This document shows positions 8,870 through 17,956 of a stretch of DNA of 64,000 bases, in pieces; position 1 is the stretch's first letter; each line of letters starts with the position of its first letter. The notes below the pieces were generated by a model that made no database searches, had not been told where the DNA came from, and saw only the letters and a program-made list of their open reading frames with translations. The translations under genes and the position numbers were made by a program. Source of the DNA: Paeniglutamicibacter kerguelensis (lineage in GTDB: Bacteria > Actinomycetota > Actinomycetes > Actinomycetales > Micrococcaceae); assembly GCF_017876535.1 (NCBI RefSeq), contig NZ_JAGIOF010000001.1, forward strand, positions 1,860,001 to 1,924,000, read 5' to 3'.

Positions 8870-9465
8870 CGGTTCCTCTTTTCGCCCGGGCGAACATGCC
8901 TGTATGGCAGGTTGAGAACGAACCCTACCAATAATTCGCATCCAAATCCTCGTGAACTGACCCACATCCAACTACCTTGACAGACGCCCGCAGCTACCTC
9001 TGAGGCTTGCTCTAGGCCCACACGCTCACCTCACAACCGGGTGCCGATCAACCCCTAGAACAAGCGGATGCGGGGACAGGCTTCAGTTCGATATTTGTAT
9101 CTGAAATCTCATCCATATATGTGTGGGCCAGAACCTTTGCGATCACTACCTGCCCTCCTCTTTTCTCCACGTCGGACGCTACCGGCGATGGGCGAATTAG
9201 CGAGGAGGCCCGCAGACACTGTTGGGCGAGAACACTGATGCCATATCTCGTGTGTTGGCCTCAAACACAGGCGTATGCAAGGCTCAACCATCAGGACTTG
9301 TTGGCATCCACGCAATGATCTGGTGATCTGGAAGGCGTCTAGACGATCCGTGTGGCAGCGTGGAAAGACGTCCCCGGGGCCCCTGGGAACAAATTCCCTT
9401 TCTGTCTCTCCACAGCGGAACGAGTTGGGAGGTTTCCAGCCCAAGACCGAGGAGCAGCCGTTTTG
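8870..9465. other. Spacer without a supported gene
   Basis: No frame in this stretch shows family features. It should carry the promoters of the divergent small genes at 8869 and 9466. Confidence 0.4.
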
Positions 9466-9660
9466 ATGAAGAAGCTTCAGAAAGTAACCAGCCCAATTGT
9501 TGTTGATGATCAGACATTGCCTGGGGACGAGCCTGTCCCAGCGCCCCCACCCGACCCAACGCCGGTACCGGACTCGGTCCATCCGCCGTCTCCACGGCCG
9601 GACCCGAATTCTGCCCCCCTTTCCTCCACCGTCACCGGGGCCAGTGCCCGATCCGGGTAG
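9466..9660 (+). CDS. Small proline-rich protein
   Basis: 64 residues from ATG 9466, with GGAG ten bases upstream. After MKKLQKVTSPIVVDDQ the protein is dominated by proline and aspartate (EPVPAPPPDPTPVPD, PPSPRPDPNSAP) and ends in a Ser/Thr/Ala tail. It resembles the proline-rich protein at 23154 (EPVPEPPPAPSPLPEP), so it is probably a diverged paralogue. No membrane segment; likely disordered. Function unknown. Confidence 0.5.
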   Translation: MKKLQKVTSPIVVDDQTLPGDEPVPAPPPDPTPVPDSVHPPSPRPDPNSAPLSSTVTGASARSG

Positions 9661-9847
9661 AACGGGGCCGCTGCGGGCGACGGGCATCTGAGGCTGCTCC
9701 CCGGACAGAAATCCGTGGGGCCAAGGCCAGCCGCACCAAGTCTCATAAGCACCTACGCGAGCATCGCGGTTCCACGGACACCGCGGTACAGCTCAGCGCC
9801 CCGGTGCCCGCGTTGGCGACCCCTCGTACAAATGGGAAGGACCGGCA

Positions 9848-11152
9848 ATGTTCGAATCCCCCAGCATCCTGTATGCGGCGGCGGGCGTGGCGGTCTTCGC
9901 CGCTGCGGTGCTCCCGCGACTTCTAAGTCGGGCCCCGCTCTCGATGCCGATGGTTTTTCTCGCGACCGGGGCGCTGGCATTCGGCCTCCTCGGGAACCTA
10001 CCGGACCCCGACCCCGTCGCGTACCCGGATTTCACGCTGCGCCTCACCGAGGTATGCGTCATCATCTCGCTGATGGGCGCCGGCCTCGCCCTGGACCGCC
10101 CGATGGGATGGCGCCGGTGGGCGACGACGTGGCGCATGCTCGGGGTGGCCATGCCGCTGTGCATCCTCGGGTTGACTCTGCTGGGGTTAGGGCTGCTCGG
10201 GCTGGGTTTGGCTGCGGCCCTGCTGGTCGCGTCGGCGTTGGCCCCGACAGACCCCGTGCTGGCCTCCGAGGTGCAGGTCGGTGAACCCGCGGACGAGGAG
10301 GACAAGATCGGACAAGAAGACGAGATCCGCTTCGGACTCACGTCCGAAGCCGGCCTCAACGACGGTCTCGCGTTCCCGTTCGTCTATCTTGCCATCGCCA
10401 TTAGCTTGGTCGGAGCCGCTTCCGGGGCCTGGTTCCCGGAATGGTTCGCCGTCGATGTCCTGTGGCGGATCGGCATCGGCGTACTGACGGGGCTCGGCAC
10501 TGGAAAGCTTCTGGCCGCAGTGTTCTTCTCGTCGCGGCCCGAGGCCATCCGGCTTGCCGAACATTCAGAAGGCTTCGTGGCCTTGGCCGCGACGTTCCTC
10601 GCCTACGGCGCCACGGAAATGATCGAGGGCTACGGTTTCATCGCCGTGTTCATCTGCGCGGTGACGATCCGGGCGGCCGAGCACACCCATGGCTACCACC
10701 GGGTGCTGCACAGCTACGTCGAACAGCTGGAACGGCTGATGACAGTGATCATCTTGGTGCTGCTCGGCGGCGCGATCGCCCGCGGGCTGCTCTCCGGGGT
10801 CGGGTGGCCCGAGGTCGTCGTCGCTCTGGCCTTCCTGCTCGTAGTCCGTCCACTGGCCGGATGGATCGGCCTGATGGGCGGCAAGACCGGGATGCGGGAG
10901 CGTATTGCCATCGCCTTCTTCGGCATCCGCGGCATCGGTTCCCTCTACTATCTTGCCTATGCCTTGGACACGGGTGACTTTGGCGATCAAACGGACGACC
11001 TGTGGGCCCTCGTGGGCTTAATAGTTGTCATGTCCATTGTGCTGCACGGGGCAACGACCGCACCTGTCATGAACAGGCTCGACAGGCTCCGCCAGCGCGA
11101 GGCCCTCCGGCGATTCGGCGACGAGGGTCAAGCCCCGAACACCGCAATCTAA
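9848..11152 (+). CDS. CPA1-family Na+/H+ (cation/proton) antiporter
   Basis: 434 residues, with ATG 9848 behind GGGAAGGA. About 12 hydrophobic segments run from residue 5 to residue 410. The transport-site motifs of the Na+/H+ exchanger fold (PF00999) are present: ALAPTDPVLASEVQVG (TDP at 134-136) and SEAGLNDGLAFPFVYL with the Asn171-Asp172 pair expected of electroneutral CPA1 exchangers. The short tail after the last helix is hydrophilic and has no TrkA-N or USP domain. It should exchange Na+ or K+ for protons at the plasma membrane. Its stop overlaps nothing functional and it stands alone. Confidence 0.92.
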   Translation: MFESPSILYAAAGVAVFAAAVLPRLLSRAPLSMPMVFLATGALAFGLLGNLPDPDPVAYPDFTLRLTEVCVIISLMGAGLALDRPMGWRRWATTWRMLGVAMPLCILGLTLLGLGLLGLGLAAALLVASALAPTDPVLASEVQVGEPADEEDKIGQEDEIRFGLTSEAGLNDGLAFPFVYLAIAISLVGAASGAWFPEWFAVDVLWRIGIGVLTGLGTGKLLAAVFFSSRPEAIRLAEHSEGFVALAATFLAYGATEMIEGYGFIAVFICAVTIRAAEHTHGYHRVLHSYVEQLERLMTVIILVLLGGAIARGLLSGVGWPEVVVALAFLLVVRPLAGWIGLMGGKTGMRERIAIAFFGIRGIGSLYYLAYALDTGDFGDQTDDLWALVGLIVVMSIVLHGATTAPVMNRLDRLRQREALRRFGDEGQAPNTAI

Positions 11153-11567
11153 TGCCCTTCGATGGTGGTCAGTTTGTGTTCCATTTCGTCCAGAAAGAAC
11201 TCCGTTTCGTCGTGGAGCCCCCGTGGCCAAGCCAGGCCAGAGCCTCAATCCCGCGGACTTCACCGGCACCTCGGCAAATGCCTCCATTGCGCGTACCGCC
11301 CTGACACCTTCCGCCTGCTCGACCGACTCCTCACCCGCTGGAACGGTTCATGAAAATCGACGAGTTCAGCACCGTAATCGGCGACGTCATCGAGGCGCTA
11401 CGCTCCGCCCTCGTCATCGAAATCAGCTAAAACCGCCAAATTGAGCTGTGAATAACCGTCCTTCCGAAATATCCCGACGGCCCGGCCATATCCGGGCATA
11501 TATCCTTGAATTCGTCAGGGTGTCCGTTTAATGAGGTTGCTTCGCAATTCAGCGTCTCAGGGAAGGA
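11153..11567. other. Spacer downstream of antiporter
   Basis: Contains short open frames on both strands, for example minus-strand DETEFFLDEMEHKLTTIEGH ending at 11153 and plus-strand MKIDEFSTVIGDVIEALRS at 11350. None has a recognisable family or ribosome site. Possibly decayed small genes. Confidence 0.35.
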
Positions 11568-12650
11568 TCAGGCCGTCAGTTCTTCGTTCGCGTCGCTGAT
11601 CACCTGCCGCAAGCCACCGCGGGCGTAGCTGTCGCGCTGCCGTTGGGCGCCGTTGCCGCCCCGAGCCAGCCGTTCCAGACCCGATAGAACGAAGTCGCTG
11701 TCGCCATTTGCGGCCAGGGCATCCCGGATATGGTCTAGCAGTGCAGCGAGTTGCTTTTCGGTACTGGTTGCCTGCCCTGTCTCTGGGGCGACTTGGTTGC
11801 CCTTCATCCCGTGCTTGGCCGCTTGCCAGAATGCGAGGTCTAACACCTCCGGGAGCAGGTGATCGGTTGCGGAGGTGTCGTGCAAACATGTGTCGACCAG
11901 CGCGCGCACCATGAGCGCCAACAGCACCGAATCCTCGGAGCGCAATTGCGCGTCGGCAATCCTGATCTCCACGGTGGGGTATCGGCTGGACAGGCGTGCC
12001 GCCCACCCGATGTGGCCCTGGTCCAAAACGACATCGGAAGCCAGCAGGGTGGCAAGGCGCCTCTGGTAGTCACGGGCATCAGCAAAATGAGGTTGGATCC
12101 CCTGTACGGACCACCTTCGATAGTGGATGCTGCGCCAGGAAGCGAAACCGGTATCGGCTCCGCGCCAGAAGGGCGAGTTCGACCCGAGCGCCATGAGCAG
12201 CGGCAACCACGGCCGAAGCCCGTTCAGTGCCACGACACCGGCGTCCGGATCGGGTACGGAGACGTGAACATGCAGCCCCGAAACATACTGGTCTCCACTG
12301 ATCCCTGGAAGAAACTCGTGCATCCGGCGGTAACGTTCCTGGTCGGCAATTTTTGCGGCCCCCGCGGGTACCATCGGAATGGTACCCATGCTCACGGGCA
12401 GGAGGTTCAGGCCTTGCACGGTGCGGGCCAGCTCCTTGCGGTACTCCCGCAGCGATGCCAGTGCGGCAAGCCCATCAACGCATATCGGTGTTGCAGTTTC
12501 AACTTGGCAGGCCAAGAGCTCGGATTGGGTGGTGTTTCCCCCGGCGTGTATGGACATCAGGGCGGCGGATGCAGCCGCGTCCGGGACAGCTGGCAGCCCC
12601 GTTTGCGGGTGAAGCAGGAAGAATTCTTCTTCAATACCGAAGGTGCTCAT
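11568..12650 (-). CDS. Carboxylate-amine ligase, YbdK/GCS2 family
   Basis: 360 residues from ATG 12650, with GGAAGG six bases upstream; the longer frame to 12746 has no support. The N-terminus MSTFGIEEEFFLLHPQTG carries the GIEEE signature of glutamate-cysteine ligase family 2 (PF04107). Further family segments are SELLACQVETATP, SGLHVHVSVPD, WRSIHYRRWS and YPTVEIRIADAQL. YbdK-type enzymes join an amino acid carboxylate to an amine in an ATP-dependent reaction and have weak glutamate-cysteine ligase activity. No other thiol-synthesis gene is nearby, so the substrate is uncertain. Confidence 0.92.
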   Translation of the reverse strand: MSTFGIEEEFFLLHPQTGLPAVPDAAASAALMSIHAGGNTTQSELLACQVETATPICVDGLAALASLREYRKELARTVQGLNLLPVSMGTIPMVPAGAAKIADQERYRRMHEFLPGISGDQYVSGLHVHVSVPDPDAGVVALNGLRPWLPLLMALGSNSPFWRGADTGFASWRSIHYRRWSVQGIQPHFADARDYQRRLATLLASDVVLDQGHIGWAARLSSRYPTVEIRIADAQLRSEDSVLLALMVRALVDTCLHDTSATDHLLPEVLDLAFWQAAKHGMKGNQVAPETGQATSTEKQLAALLDHIRDALAANGDSDFVLSGLERLARGGNGAQRQRDSYARGGLRQVISDANEELTA

Positions 12651-12853
12651 GGGAAGCCTTCCATGGGTGAAGTTCAGGCAAAGCAACGGTGGGGAATACT
12701 GTTGTATGCGTCGAGACGGGGGTTCCCCTTCGGGTCCTCCCGGCACGACAGCAATTTCCAGGTCGGCACCCGTAGGTCAGCCCAACCCTCATCGCGGTGC
12801 AGGCCACCGGGTCAGCGGCCGGAACCTAGGCACACCGGTGTCGCACAGAGGAA

Positions 12854-13030
12854 CTACTCGTCGGCCTCAGTATTGGTCGCCGGACCGGATTCGGTGGCGC
12901 CACCCTCGTCGGTCCAATCGTGTCCGGGCTCGGTGGACAGCGACGGATCCGAGACGTGGTCTTCGCGTTTGGCATGCTGTTTTGCTGTTTCTTCTGCCGG
13001 GTCCGTTGTGGGATTCTGGGATTCCGTCAT
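12854..13030 (-). CDS. Nested acidic hypothetical protein
   Basis: 58 residues starting at ATG 13030, inside and in frame with the end of the CDGSH gene. AAAGGAG at a nine-base spacing argues that this start is used. The product is hydrophilic and acidic (QHAKREDHVSDPSLSTEPGHDWTDEGG), without Cys or membrane segments. It looks like a small actinobacterial stress protein that has lost the stop codon separating it from its upstream neighbour, or that was always produced in two forms. Confidence 0.5.
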   Translation of the reverse strand: MTESQNPTTDPAEETAKQHAKREDHVSDPSLSTEPGHDWTDEGGATESGPATNTEADE

Positions 13031-13306
13031 GGCTGCCATCTCCTTTGAGCGTTGATTGGGCAAATTCGGTGGTGGCGTTCCGGCCACCTCGGTGGTGTCT
13101 TGTTTTTCTGGCTCGTCAAACCGAACCAGCTTGTGGGTGCCATCGCAAAATGGCTTGATTTTTGACCCGCCACAGCGGCACAGTGCAACGGTTCCGCGGT
13201 GCGGGTCCACCGGCTGGCCATCGCCGTCGACGATGTCGAAGGTCCCGCGGATGACCAGTGGCCCCTGTGGGCAGATGGTAATGCGGGCGCGGGCGGAGGC
13301 GCTCAC
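12854..13306 (-). CDS. CDGSH iron-sulfur protein fused in frame to an acidic tail with its own start site
   Basis: Begins at GTG 13306, which shares GTGA with the stop of the upstream gene, so translation should be coupled. Residues about 45-60 read CRCGGSKIKPFCDGTH, the complete CDGSH motif (three Cys and one His) that binds a 2Fe-2S cluster. The domain is over by about residue 70. The frame then continues without a stop into an acidic tail (MTESQNPTTDPAEETAKQ..., to DEGGATESGPATNTEADE). AAAGGAG lies nine bases before the ATG at 13030, so the tail can also be made alone (58 residues). Likely a redox or iron partner of the haem-oxygenase-like protein. Confidence 0.85.
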   Translation of the reverse strand: MSASARARITICPQGPLVIRGTFDIVDGDGQPVDPHRGTVALCRCGGSKIKPFCDGTHKLVRFDEPEKQDTTEVAGTPPPNLPNQRSKEMAAMTESQNPTTDPAEETAKQHAKREDHVSDPSLSTEPGHDWTDEGGATESGPATNTEADE

Positions 13307-14334
13307 GACAGGGCCCGGCTGTTCGTGAGCAAGGAGCTGAGGCCCGATTCCCAGGCGTCCAGCTGCCATCGACCCACCAGCCCGTCGAGCAGGACGACCG
13401 TGGCAGCTCCGAAAAATACACTGCTTGCCATGCTGGGGTCTGCCTCGATCAATCCGCCGGCCAGATCGCGTCCGGCTATCTGTTCATGCACGGCATCGGC
13501 CTCCACGTGTTCGTCGAAGTAATCGGTGACCGGTGCGTCGAATCCCAGCCGTCGGAATCCGCGGGCATACTTGGCATTCGGTATCGAAGACGTCATCTCG
13601 TAGATCGCCAAATGCCCGCAGATGGCGCCGCGGTGCCGGCGATGAAGACCGAAGAGCGAAATGACATTCACCGAAGCCAACGTGATGGCCGGGATGACAT
13701 CGATGTAGGTTCCGAAGTCGCTCTTGAGCCCCACCCCTTCCATGGTGCGGGCAAACAGCTCAGCATGCGTTCGTCCGGGGATTCCACCCCCATACTCGTC
13801 CGTTTGGATCTCAACCAGTGCCGACTTGGCACGCCCGGTGAGACGGGGGATCGCCCACGTATGCGGATCGGCTTCCTTGAGTTGGTAAATGGATTTGTGG
13901 ACCAAGAATTCACGGGCCTGTTCCACCGTCGCGTTGCGTGCCAGATACGTGGAAACCGACGGCCCGGTTGCGTCTTGGCTCATGCCGAAAAGTGCGTCCG
14001 CGACCGCCTGAGCATTCGGGGTAGGTCTGGGAAGCTTTCCCATGGCGTCCCGCAAACGGTTCTCGAATCGTTCTTCGATCCTGCGCCGCAATGCCAGAAG
14101 CGGTGGATGCCATTCCCAGTCTGCGGTGAGGGTATCGAATCCCGAATAATGCAGTTCATAGAGCACGAACAGGGATACCTGAAGATCCTCGTTGAAGAAA
14201 ATGTCGGCGTCAGCGTCGAAGGCTTCTTGCACCGTAGCCTCAAACTGTTCCAGATGCTGTGGCAGATCGTTGCGTGCCAACGTTTCCAAGAGGAGCACGC
14301 TGAGCGGGCCACGCGCGGTGGGAAGATCTTGCAT
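13303..14334 (-). CDS. Iron-containing redox enzyme family (haem-oxygenase-like fold) protein
   Basis: 343 residues from ATG 14334, with AAAGGGG upstream; the frame before this ATG lacks family features. All-helical protein resembling PF14518 (Haem_oxygenas_2). Candidate metal ligands lie in the helices LYELHYSGFDTLTADWEWHP, EIQTDEYGGGIPGRTHAELF and YFDEHVEADAVHEQIAG, which have the Glu/His spacing of haem-oxygenase-like diiron oxidases. Members act on small organic substrates using a nonhaem iron pair. The stop overlaps the start of the CDGSH gene, so the two probably form one iron-redox unit. The substrate is unknown. Confidence 0.82.
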   Translation of the reverse strand: MQDLPTARGPLSVLLLETLARNDLPQHLEQFEATVQEAFDADADIFFNEDLQVSLFVLYELHYSGFDTLTADWEWHPPLLALRRRIEERFENRLRDAMGKLPRPTPNAQAVADALFGMSQDATGPSVSTYLARNATVEQAREFLVHKSIYQLKEADPHTWAIPRLTGRAKSALVEIQTDEYGGGIPGRTHAELFARTMEGVGLKSDFGTYIDVIPAITLASVNVISLFGLHRRHRGAICGHLAIYEMTSSIPNAKYARGFRRLGFDAPVTDYFDEHVEADAVHEQIAGRDLAGGLIEADPSMASSVFFGAATVVLLDGLVGRWQLDAWESGLSSLLTNSRALS

Positions 14335-14653
14335 GGTGCCCCTTTCGTAGATCGGCGCTTTCGAACACGCAATCGAGCAAGGCCATGTGGCCTGATGGAT
14401 GCCGTGAGGAAGCTGTCCGGATTCTAAGGATGATCGTGAACCAACCGTAGTTCGCAGAGGCCGGGACGACAACCACATGGACCTCGTCGGCGACTCAGGC
14501 CAAGGCGTCCACAGACGACCTAGTCCTGTGCGAGATGAGGAATAGTCGCCGTGGTTGAGGATGTCTCCGAGAAAGGAGAATTCACAGCAAACATCAAGTT
14601 TCAGGTCCTACGTTGGGGTTTGTTCCTGCTGTATTCAATCAAAGGAGGACCTT

Positions 14654-14839
14654 ATGGGTCTCGGAGACAAGATCAGTAACAAGGCACAAGAAGCCGCCGG
14701 CAAGGCGAAGGAAAAGGTCGGGGAGGCAACCGACAACGAGCGCCTGCAGGCCGAGGGAGCCCAGGACCAAGCTGAGGCGAAAGCCAAGCAGGCCGGCGAG
14801 CATCTCAAGGATGCAGCCAAGGACGTGACCGGCCAATAG
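14654..14839 (+). CDS. CsbD family stress protein, copy 1
   Basis: 61 residues from ATG 14654, with a strong AAAGGAGGACC site. The sequence MGLGDKISNKAQEAAGK, then KEKVGEATDNERLQAEG and QAGEHLKDAAKDVTGQ is the CsbD pattern of repeated Lys/Ala/Glu-rich amphipathic helix. In Bacillus and actinobacteria CsbD genes are induced by general stress sigma factors; the molecular role is unknown. It is close to the copy at 28606, which has the same ending but a different upstream region. Monocistronic by context. Confidence 0.93.
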   Translation: MGLGDKISNKAQEAAGKAKEKVGEATDNERLQAEGAQDQAEAKAKQAGEHLKDAAKDVTGQ

Positions 14840-15407
14840 TTGCATGCGGGGCTGGGACCTCGCGGAACGCGTAAACTGGTCCCCGAAAATTGGACCCGCA
14901 CCTAAAATTCCATGCACCAGGGTCTGAATCCGGTCTTGAACCGGGTACAGACCTTGGTGCATTAACGATATGCGTTCATGGTTCTGCCAATGGATTGTGG
15001 ACTGGGGATTCGGCCGCGGTCACGCGAGACCTTGTGTTTTCATGGGTAGTACTTCACCTCTTCTTGCTGGTGGCAGAAGAAATTATCCACACCGGTTCAT
15101 CGAGGCAATTGGCCTCCATTTTGGCCCGCCCAGTATGGAGGCGGAGGGCAGCACCGTCTGGTGTAGGTCCTGAATCCCTTGATTTTCTTGCACTTCAAAT
15201 GTCCGCCGCGACTCAGCGTTTTGATTGCCCCGGTGCGTGATCGATTCGCAAACCTGGTGCTGGGCGATCCTGACACCGTGAGGGCGACCACCGACCGGTC
15301 AAATAGGTTCGTGAGCGCTAAGGGATAGCGCTTCCGGTCAATGATCATTGGCTCAGCCTTGCCCTGGATCCATTTTTGAGGAGGTGCGGTGGTTACGAGT
15401 TCACGAT
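14840..15407. other. Spacer, no supported gene
   Basis: A minus-strand frame of 108 codons (15097-15423) begins ENPLNRELVTTAPPQK but has no family signal or ribosome site. I see no hairpin terminator for either flanking gene. Confidence 0.4.
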
Positions 15408-15998
15408 TCAGGGGGTTCTCCATTCGGGGACTTGTTCCAGCAGGGCTGCGGTGGTTTCAGGTTTTTGTCGATATTCCTGCTCGAGCAGTTTGAGCGTGGT
15501 GTTCTCGAACTCTGGATCCGTCGAAGCCATGGCCTCGACGGCCAATGCCACCCGTAGATTTGCGGCGTAGGCGTCGGCGGCCGTGGAGGCGATGCAGGTA
15601 TGGGACGAGACCCCGGCCAGGACCAACGAGTCGATGTGGTGCCGGCGCAGTTGTTGGAGCAGGTCTGTGCCCCAAAACGAGCTGTCCCTGTGCTTGATGA
15701 CCTCGATAGAGTCCTTGGTGTCGAGTCCGGAGAGATTGTAGGTTTGCGGTGTTCCTTCGAAGAGGAATCCTTGGTCATCTTCGAGCATGCTCAAGGTCCA
15801 GGTCGATTTGTCCCTTTTATGGATTGTCCGGATATTGAATATCGGCATAGCACCGCGGCGGGCCGCCGCCACAAGGTCGTTGCAGTGGCCGATGAGACGT
15901 TCTCGGCGCGCTTCCAGCCTTTGGTCCTCGAAGAATGCATTCTGCATATCCACCAGAACCAATGCGGTGCGTTTGAAATCGTGTGCAACTGTAGCCAT
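15408..15998 (-). CDS. Isochorismatase-family cysteine hydrolase
   Basis: 196 residues from ATG 15998; ATG 16034 would add 12 residues and has AGGTGA at a longer spacing, so the start is uncertain. The catalytic triad of the fold is visible: Asp17 in ALVLVDMQNAFF, Lys102 in EVIKHRDSSFWGTDL, and Cys135 in LAGVSSHTCIASTAADAYA. This family hydrolyses isochorismate, nicotinamide or other small amides. No siderophore or NAD-salvage genes are nearby, so the substrate cannot be told. Cytoplasmic. Confidence 0.9.
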   Translation of the reverse strand: MATVAHDFKRTALVLVDMQNAFFEDQRLEARRERLIGHCNDLVAAARRGAMPIFNIRTIHKRDKSTWTLSMLEDDQGFLFEGTPQTYNLSGLDTKDSIEVIKHRDSSFWGTDLLQQLRRHHIDSLVLAGVSSHTCIASTAADAYAANLRVALAVEAMASTDPEFENTTLKLLEQEYRQKPETTAALLEQVPEWRTP

Positions 15999-16302
15999 CG
16001 CCACCCAGCCCAATCTGAGACTAAAATCCGGCATGTGCTTCGGATTTTCACCTGAGCCACCCAGCCATGCCCGCCCAATGGCAACATACGAGGCACGGCC
16101 ATCGAGACCCAAGGCTGAGGGAATCCCCAGTGTGCACGGCGGGATGGATATCATCCATCGGCACTTGGCAGGTCCGGATCTTCGAGACCTCCGGGGGCCA
16201 ATCCTAGTGCGGGGCGATCGCCCCGCTACAGACCCCGGCACTCATCTTTTGCGGGAGCCGTTCGTCGAATCCCAGAACGCGGGGGAACCGGGAGTTCAAT
16301 AC

Positions 16303-16506
16303 CTATTCCTCGTGCCCTTGGTCCCTGCTCATGGAGCTTTCAGCCGGTGGTGTCTCCCCCGGCGGGACGCCGCCTCCAGGTTCCAGTCCGGTAATGTTCC
16401 CTTGTTCGGGATCAGGGTTGGGACCGGCCGGTTCGTTCTGAGGGTCTTCCTCGGTGCCGTCGTTCGCATCCCGGTGAGTCTTATCGGAGCCATGGGGCTT
16501 TTCCAT
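16303..16506 (-). CDS. DUF6480-like small protein lacking the usual membrane tail
   Basis: 67 residues from ATG 16506, with GGAAGG seven bases before. It carries the very conserved block TGLEPGGGVPPGETPPAESS (about residues 40-59), which marks the actinobacterial DUF6480 family. Family members normally continue into a C-terminal transmembrane helix; here the frame ends eleven residues later (SMSRDQGHEE), so this copy is probably truncated and soluble. Function unknown. Confidence 0.7.
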   Translation of the reverse strand: MEKPHGSDKTHRDANDGTEEDPQNEPAGPNPDPEQGNITGLEPGGGVPPGETPPAESSMSRDQGHEE

Positions 16507-16729
16507 GGTCACACCTTCCTGGTATCTTTTGGGGCTTCTTTGTCAGTGGATCGTAGTTCATGGTCCCTACCCAGACAAGGCCTAGGGGAGCACGGTAAGT
16601 GCCGCGATCGCATGGTCCGTCCCGTACCTTTGCCCGTTCCCGAGAACAGGCACGGCTTCTCCTTCAACGTGGGGATTCGGGCACATCAATGCCTTTACGT
16701 TGCCCCGGATTTGGCCGTACGCTCGCGAC

Positions 16730-16813
16730 ATGAAGACCCAGTTTGTATTGTGGCTTGGCTTGATTGTTGTGGGTTTGGCTTACATGACCTTTATCAGCTT
16801 CTCCGGGAGGTAG
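16730..16813 (+). CDS. 27-residue single-pass membrane peptide
   Basis: ATG 16730 opens a 27-codon frame, MKTQFVLWLGLIVVGLAY and then MTFISFSGR, which is one transmembrane helix with a short charged tail. The frame ends seven bases before the DUF6766 gene, and the ribosome site of that gene (GGGAGG) lies inside its last codons. Such short membrane genes commonly precede DUF6766 in actinobacteria. No clear ribosome site of its own, hence moderate confidence. Confidence 0.45.
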   Translation: MKTQFVLWLGLIVVGLAYMTFISFSGR

Positions 16814-16819
16814 CCGGCC

Positions 16820-17497
16820 ATGAAAGAGAAGATTCGCGACCAAGGCCTCGGCATCGGCTTTGCACTGATGTTCGTACTGGCGCTGATAGGCCAGTCCTTT
16901 GCCGGGCTGGGGGTCTACAACGAGAACCAGATCGCGCATGGATCGACTCCCATCGGATACTGGGAGTTCGTCACCTCGAGCAACTTCGTGGTCGACGAGG
17001 CCGAGAACTGGCAATCCGAATACCTTCAATTCTTCCTCTTCATCTTGGCCACCGTATGACTGGTCCAACGCGGTTCACCCGAATCGAAGAAACCAGGCGA
17101 TGCCGGAGTGGACACCGACGAAAACCAGCTGGTCGGCAAATATGCCAAGCACAATTCGCCGGCCTGGGCCAAGGCCAGGGGTTGGCGCCTGACGGTCTAT
17201 TCCAATTCCCTGCTTCTGGTCATGGGTGCGGTTTTTCTCGCCTCGTGGTGGCTGCAGTCGGTCGCCGGGACCGTCGTGTACAACGCCGAGCAACTGGAGC
17301 ACGGCCAGCCGAGCGTTTCATGGACCGGGTACGTCACTTCGGCGGATTTTTGGGATCGTACGCTGCAGAATTGGCAGTCAGAATTCCTCGCCGTGGGCAG
17401 CATGGTCACGCTTTCGATATATTTGAGGCAGCGCGGCTCCGCCGAATCCAAGCCAGTTGGCACGCCACATGAAGAAACCGCCACCGAAGCGGAATAG
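16820..17497 (+). pseudogene. DUF6766 membrane protein interrupted by an in-frame TGA
   Basis: Two open segments, 16820-17059 and 17063-17497, lie in the same frame and are separated only by the TGA at 17057-17059. Reading through gives FFLFILATV-stop-LVQRGSPESKKPGDAG, and the DUF6766 family has Trp at this position, so TGG changed to TGA. The full product would be 225 residues with two homologous halves, each with a membrane helix, a YNExQxxHG motif (YNENQIAHG and YNAEQLEHG), an ENWQSE/QNWQSE motif and RGSxESK. The downstream half also has a possible GTG start at 17108. Either a recent nonsense mutation or stop readthrough. Confidence 0.85.
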
Positions 17498-17604
17498 AGC
17501 ATGAACCGAACGCCTCACTGCAGGGATATCAACCAACGCAGAGAATCGAAAAGCTTCGAACTCCCCCGCAGCTTTTGGGAGTCTCCCGTCGCACTCGTCT
17601 CGAT

Positions 17605-17862
17605 TTAGTGGCGCTGGCTTTTGTCCGCCAGTTTCCGGGTCCAGCGATTGGTTATCGCTTGGATGCAGGCAGCACTGGCGCCGGAAATGACGGCGAAAAC
17701 CAATACTTTCCCGAGGGTCGCGCGTTGCTGCGCCGTTGGGTTCGCCGGGGTTGGAGGCTCCTCGCCCGTGATTTTCGTCCACACGGCGCTTACGACTTTC
17801 GTTCCAAGCAGTCCTGCCAGCAATGACACGACAGTTCCGAATACCTTGGCCTGTATTTTCAT
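17605..17862 (-). CDS. DUF4235 membrane protein
   Basis: 85 residues from ATG 17862, with GGAGGAATCATC directly before. Two membrane helices are seen: KVFGTVVSLLAGLLGTKVVS with WTKITGEEPP after it, and LGKVLVFAVISGASAACIQA near the C-terminus. The helix-TGEEPP-helix layout is that of DUF4235, a small actinobacterial envelope protein of unknown role often found beside DUF883/holin-like stress operons. Convergent with the DUF6766 gene. Confidence 0.88.
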   Translation of the reverse strand: MKIQAKVFGTVVSLLAGLLGTKVVSAVWTKITGEEPPTPANPTAQQRATLGKVLVFAVISGASAACIQAITNRWTRKLADKSQRH

Positions 17863-17956
17863 GATGATTCCTCCAGGTTGCTCTGCGTATAAATGCCCTG
17901 TGCACGGGACGCGGAAGTGATCCGGCCTGTTCGTTGGGTAGTTTGTGCTTCGGTCT

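Noticed and set aside
9840..9875. GTTCGAATCC resembling a tRNA T-loop
   Set aside because: It is the start of the antiporter gene, and no acceptor or anticodon stems surround it.
11859..13055. A plus-strand open frame of 398 codons
   Set aside because: Antisense to the YbdK-type ligase and the CDGSH gene, without ribosome site or motifs.
15787..17472. A plus-strand open frame of 561 codons
   Set aside because: It spans isochorismatase antisense, spacer and the DUF6766 gene in the wrong frame. No domain can be seen.
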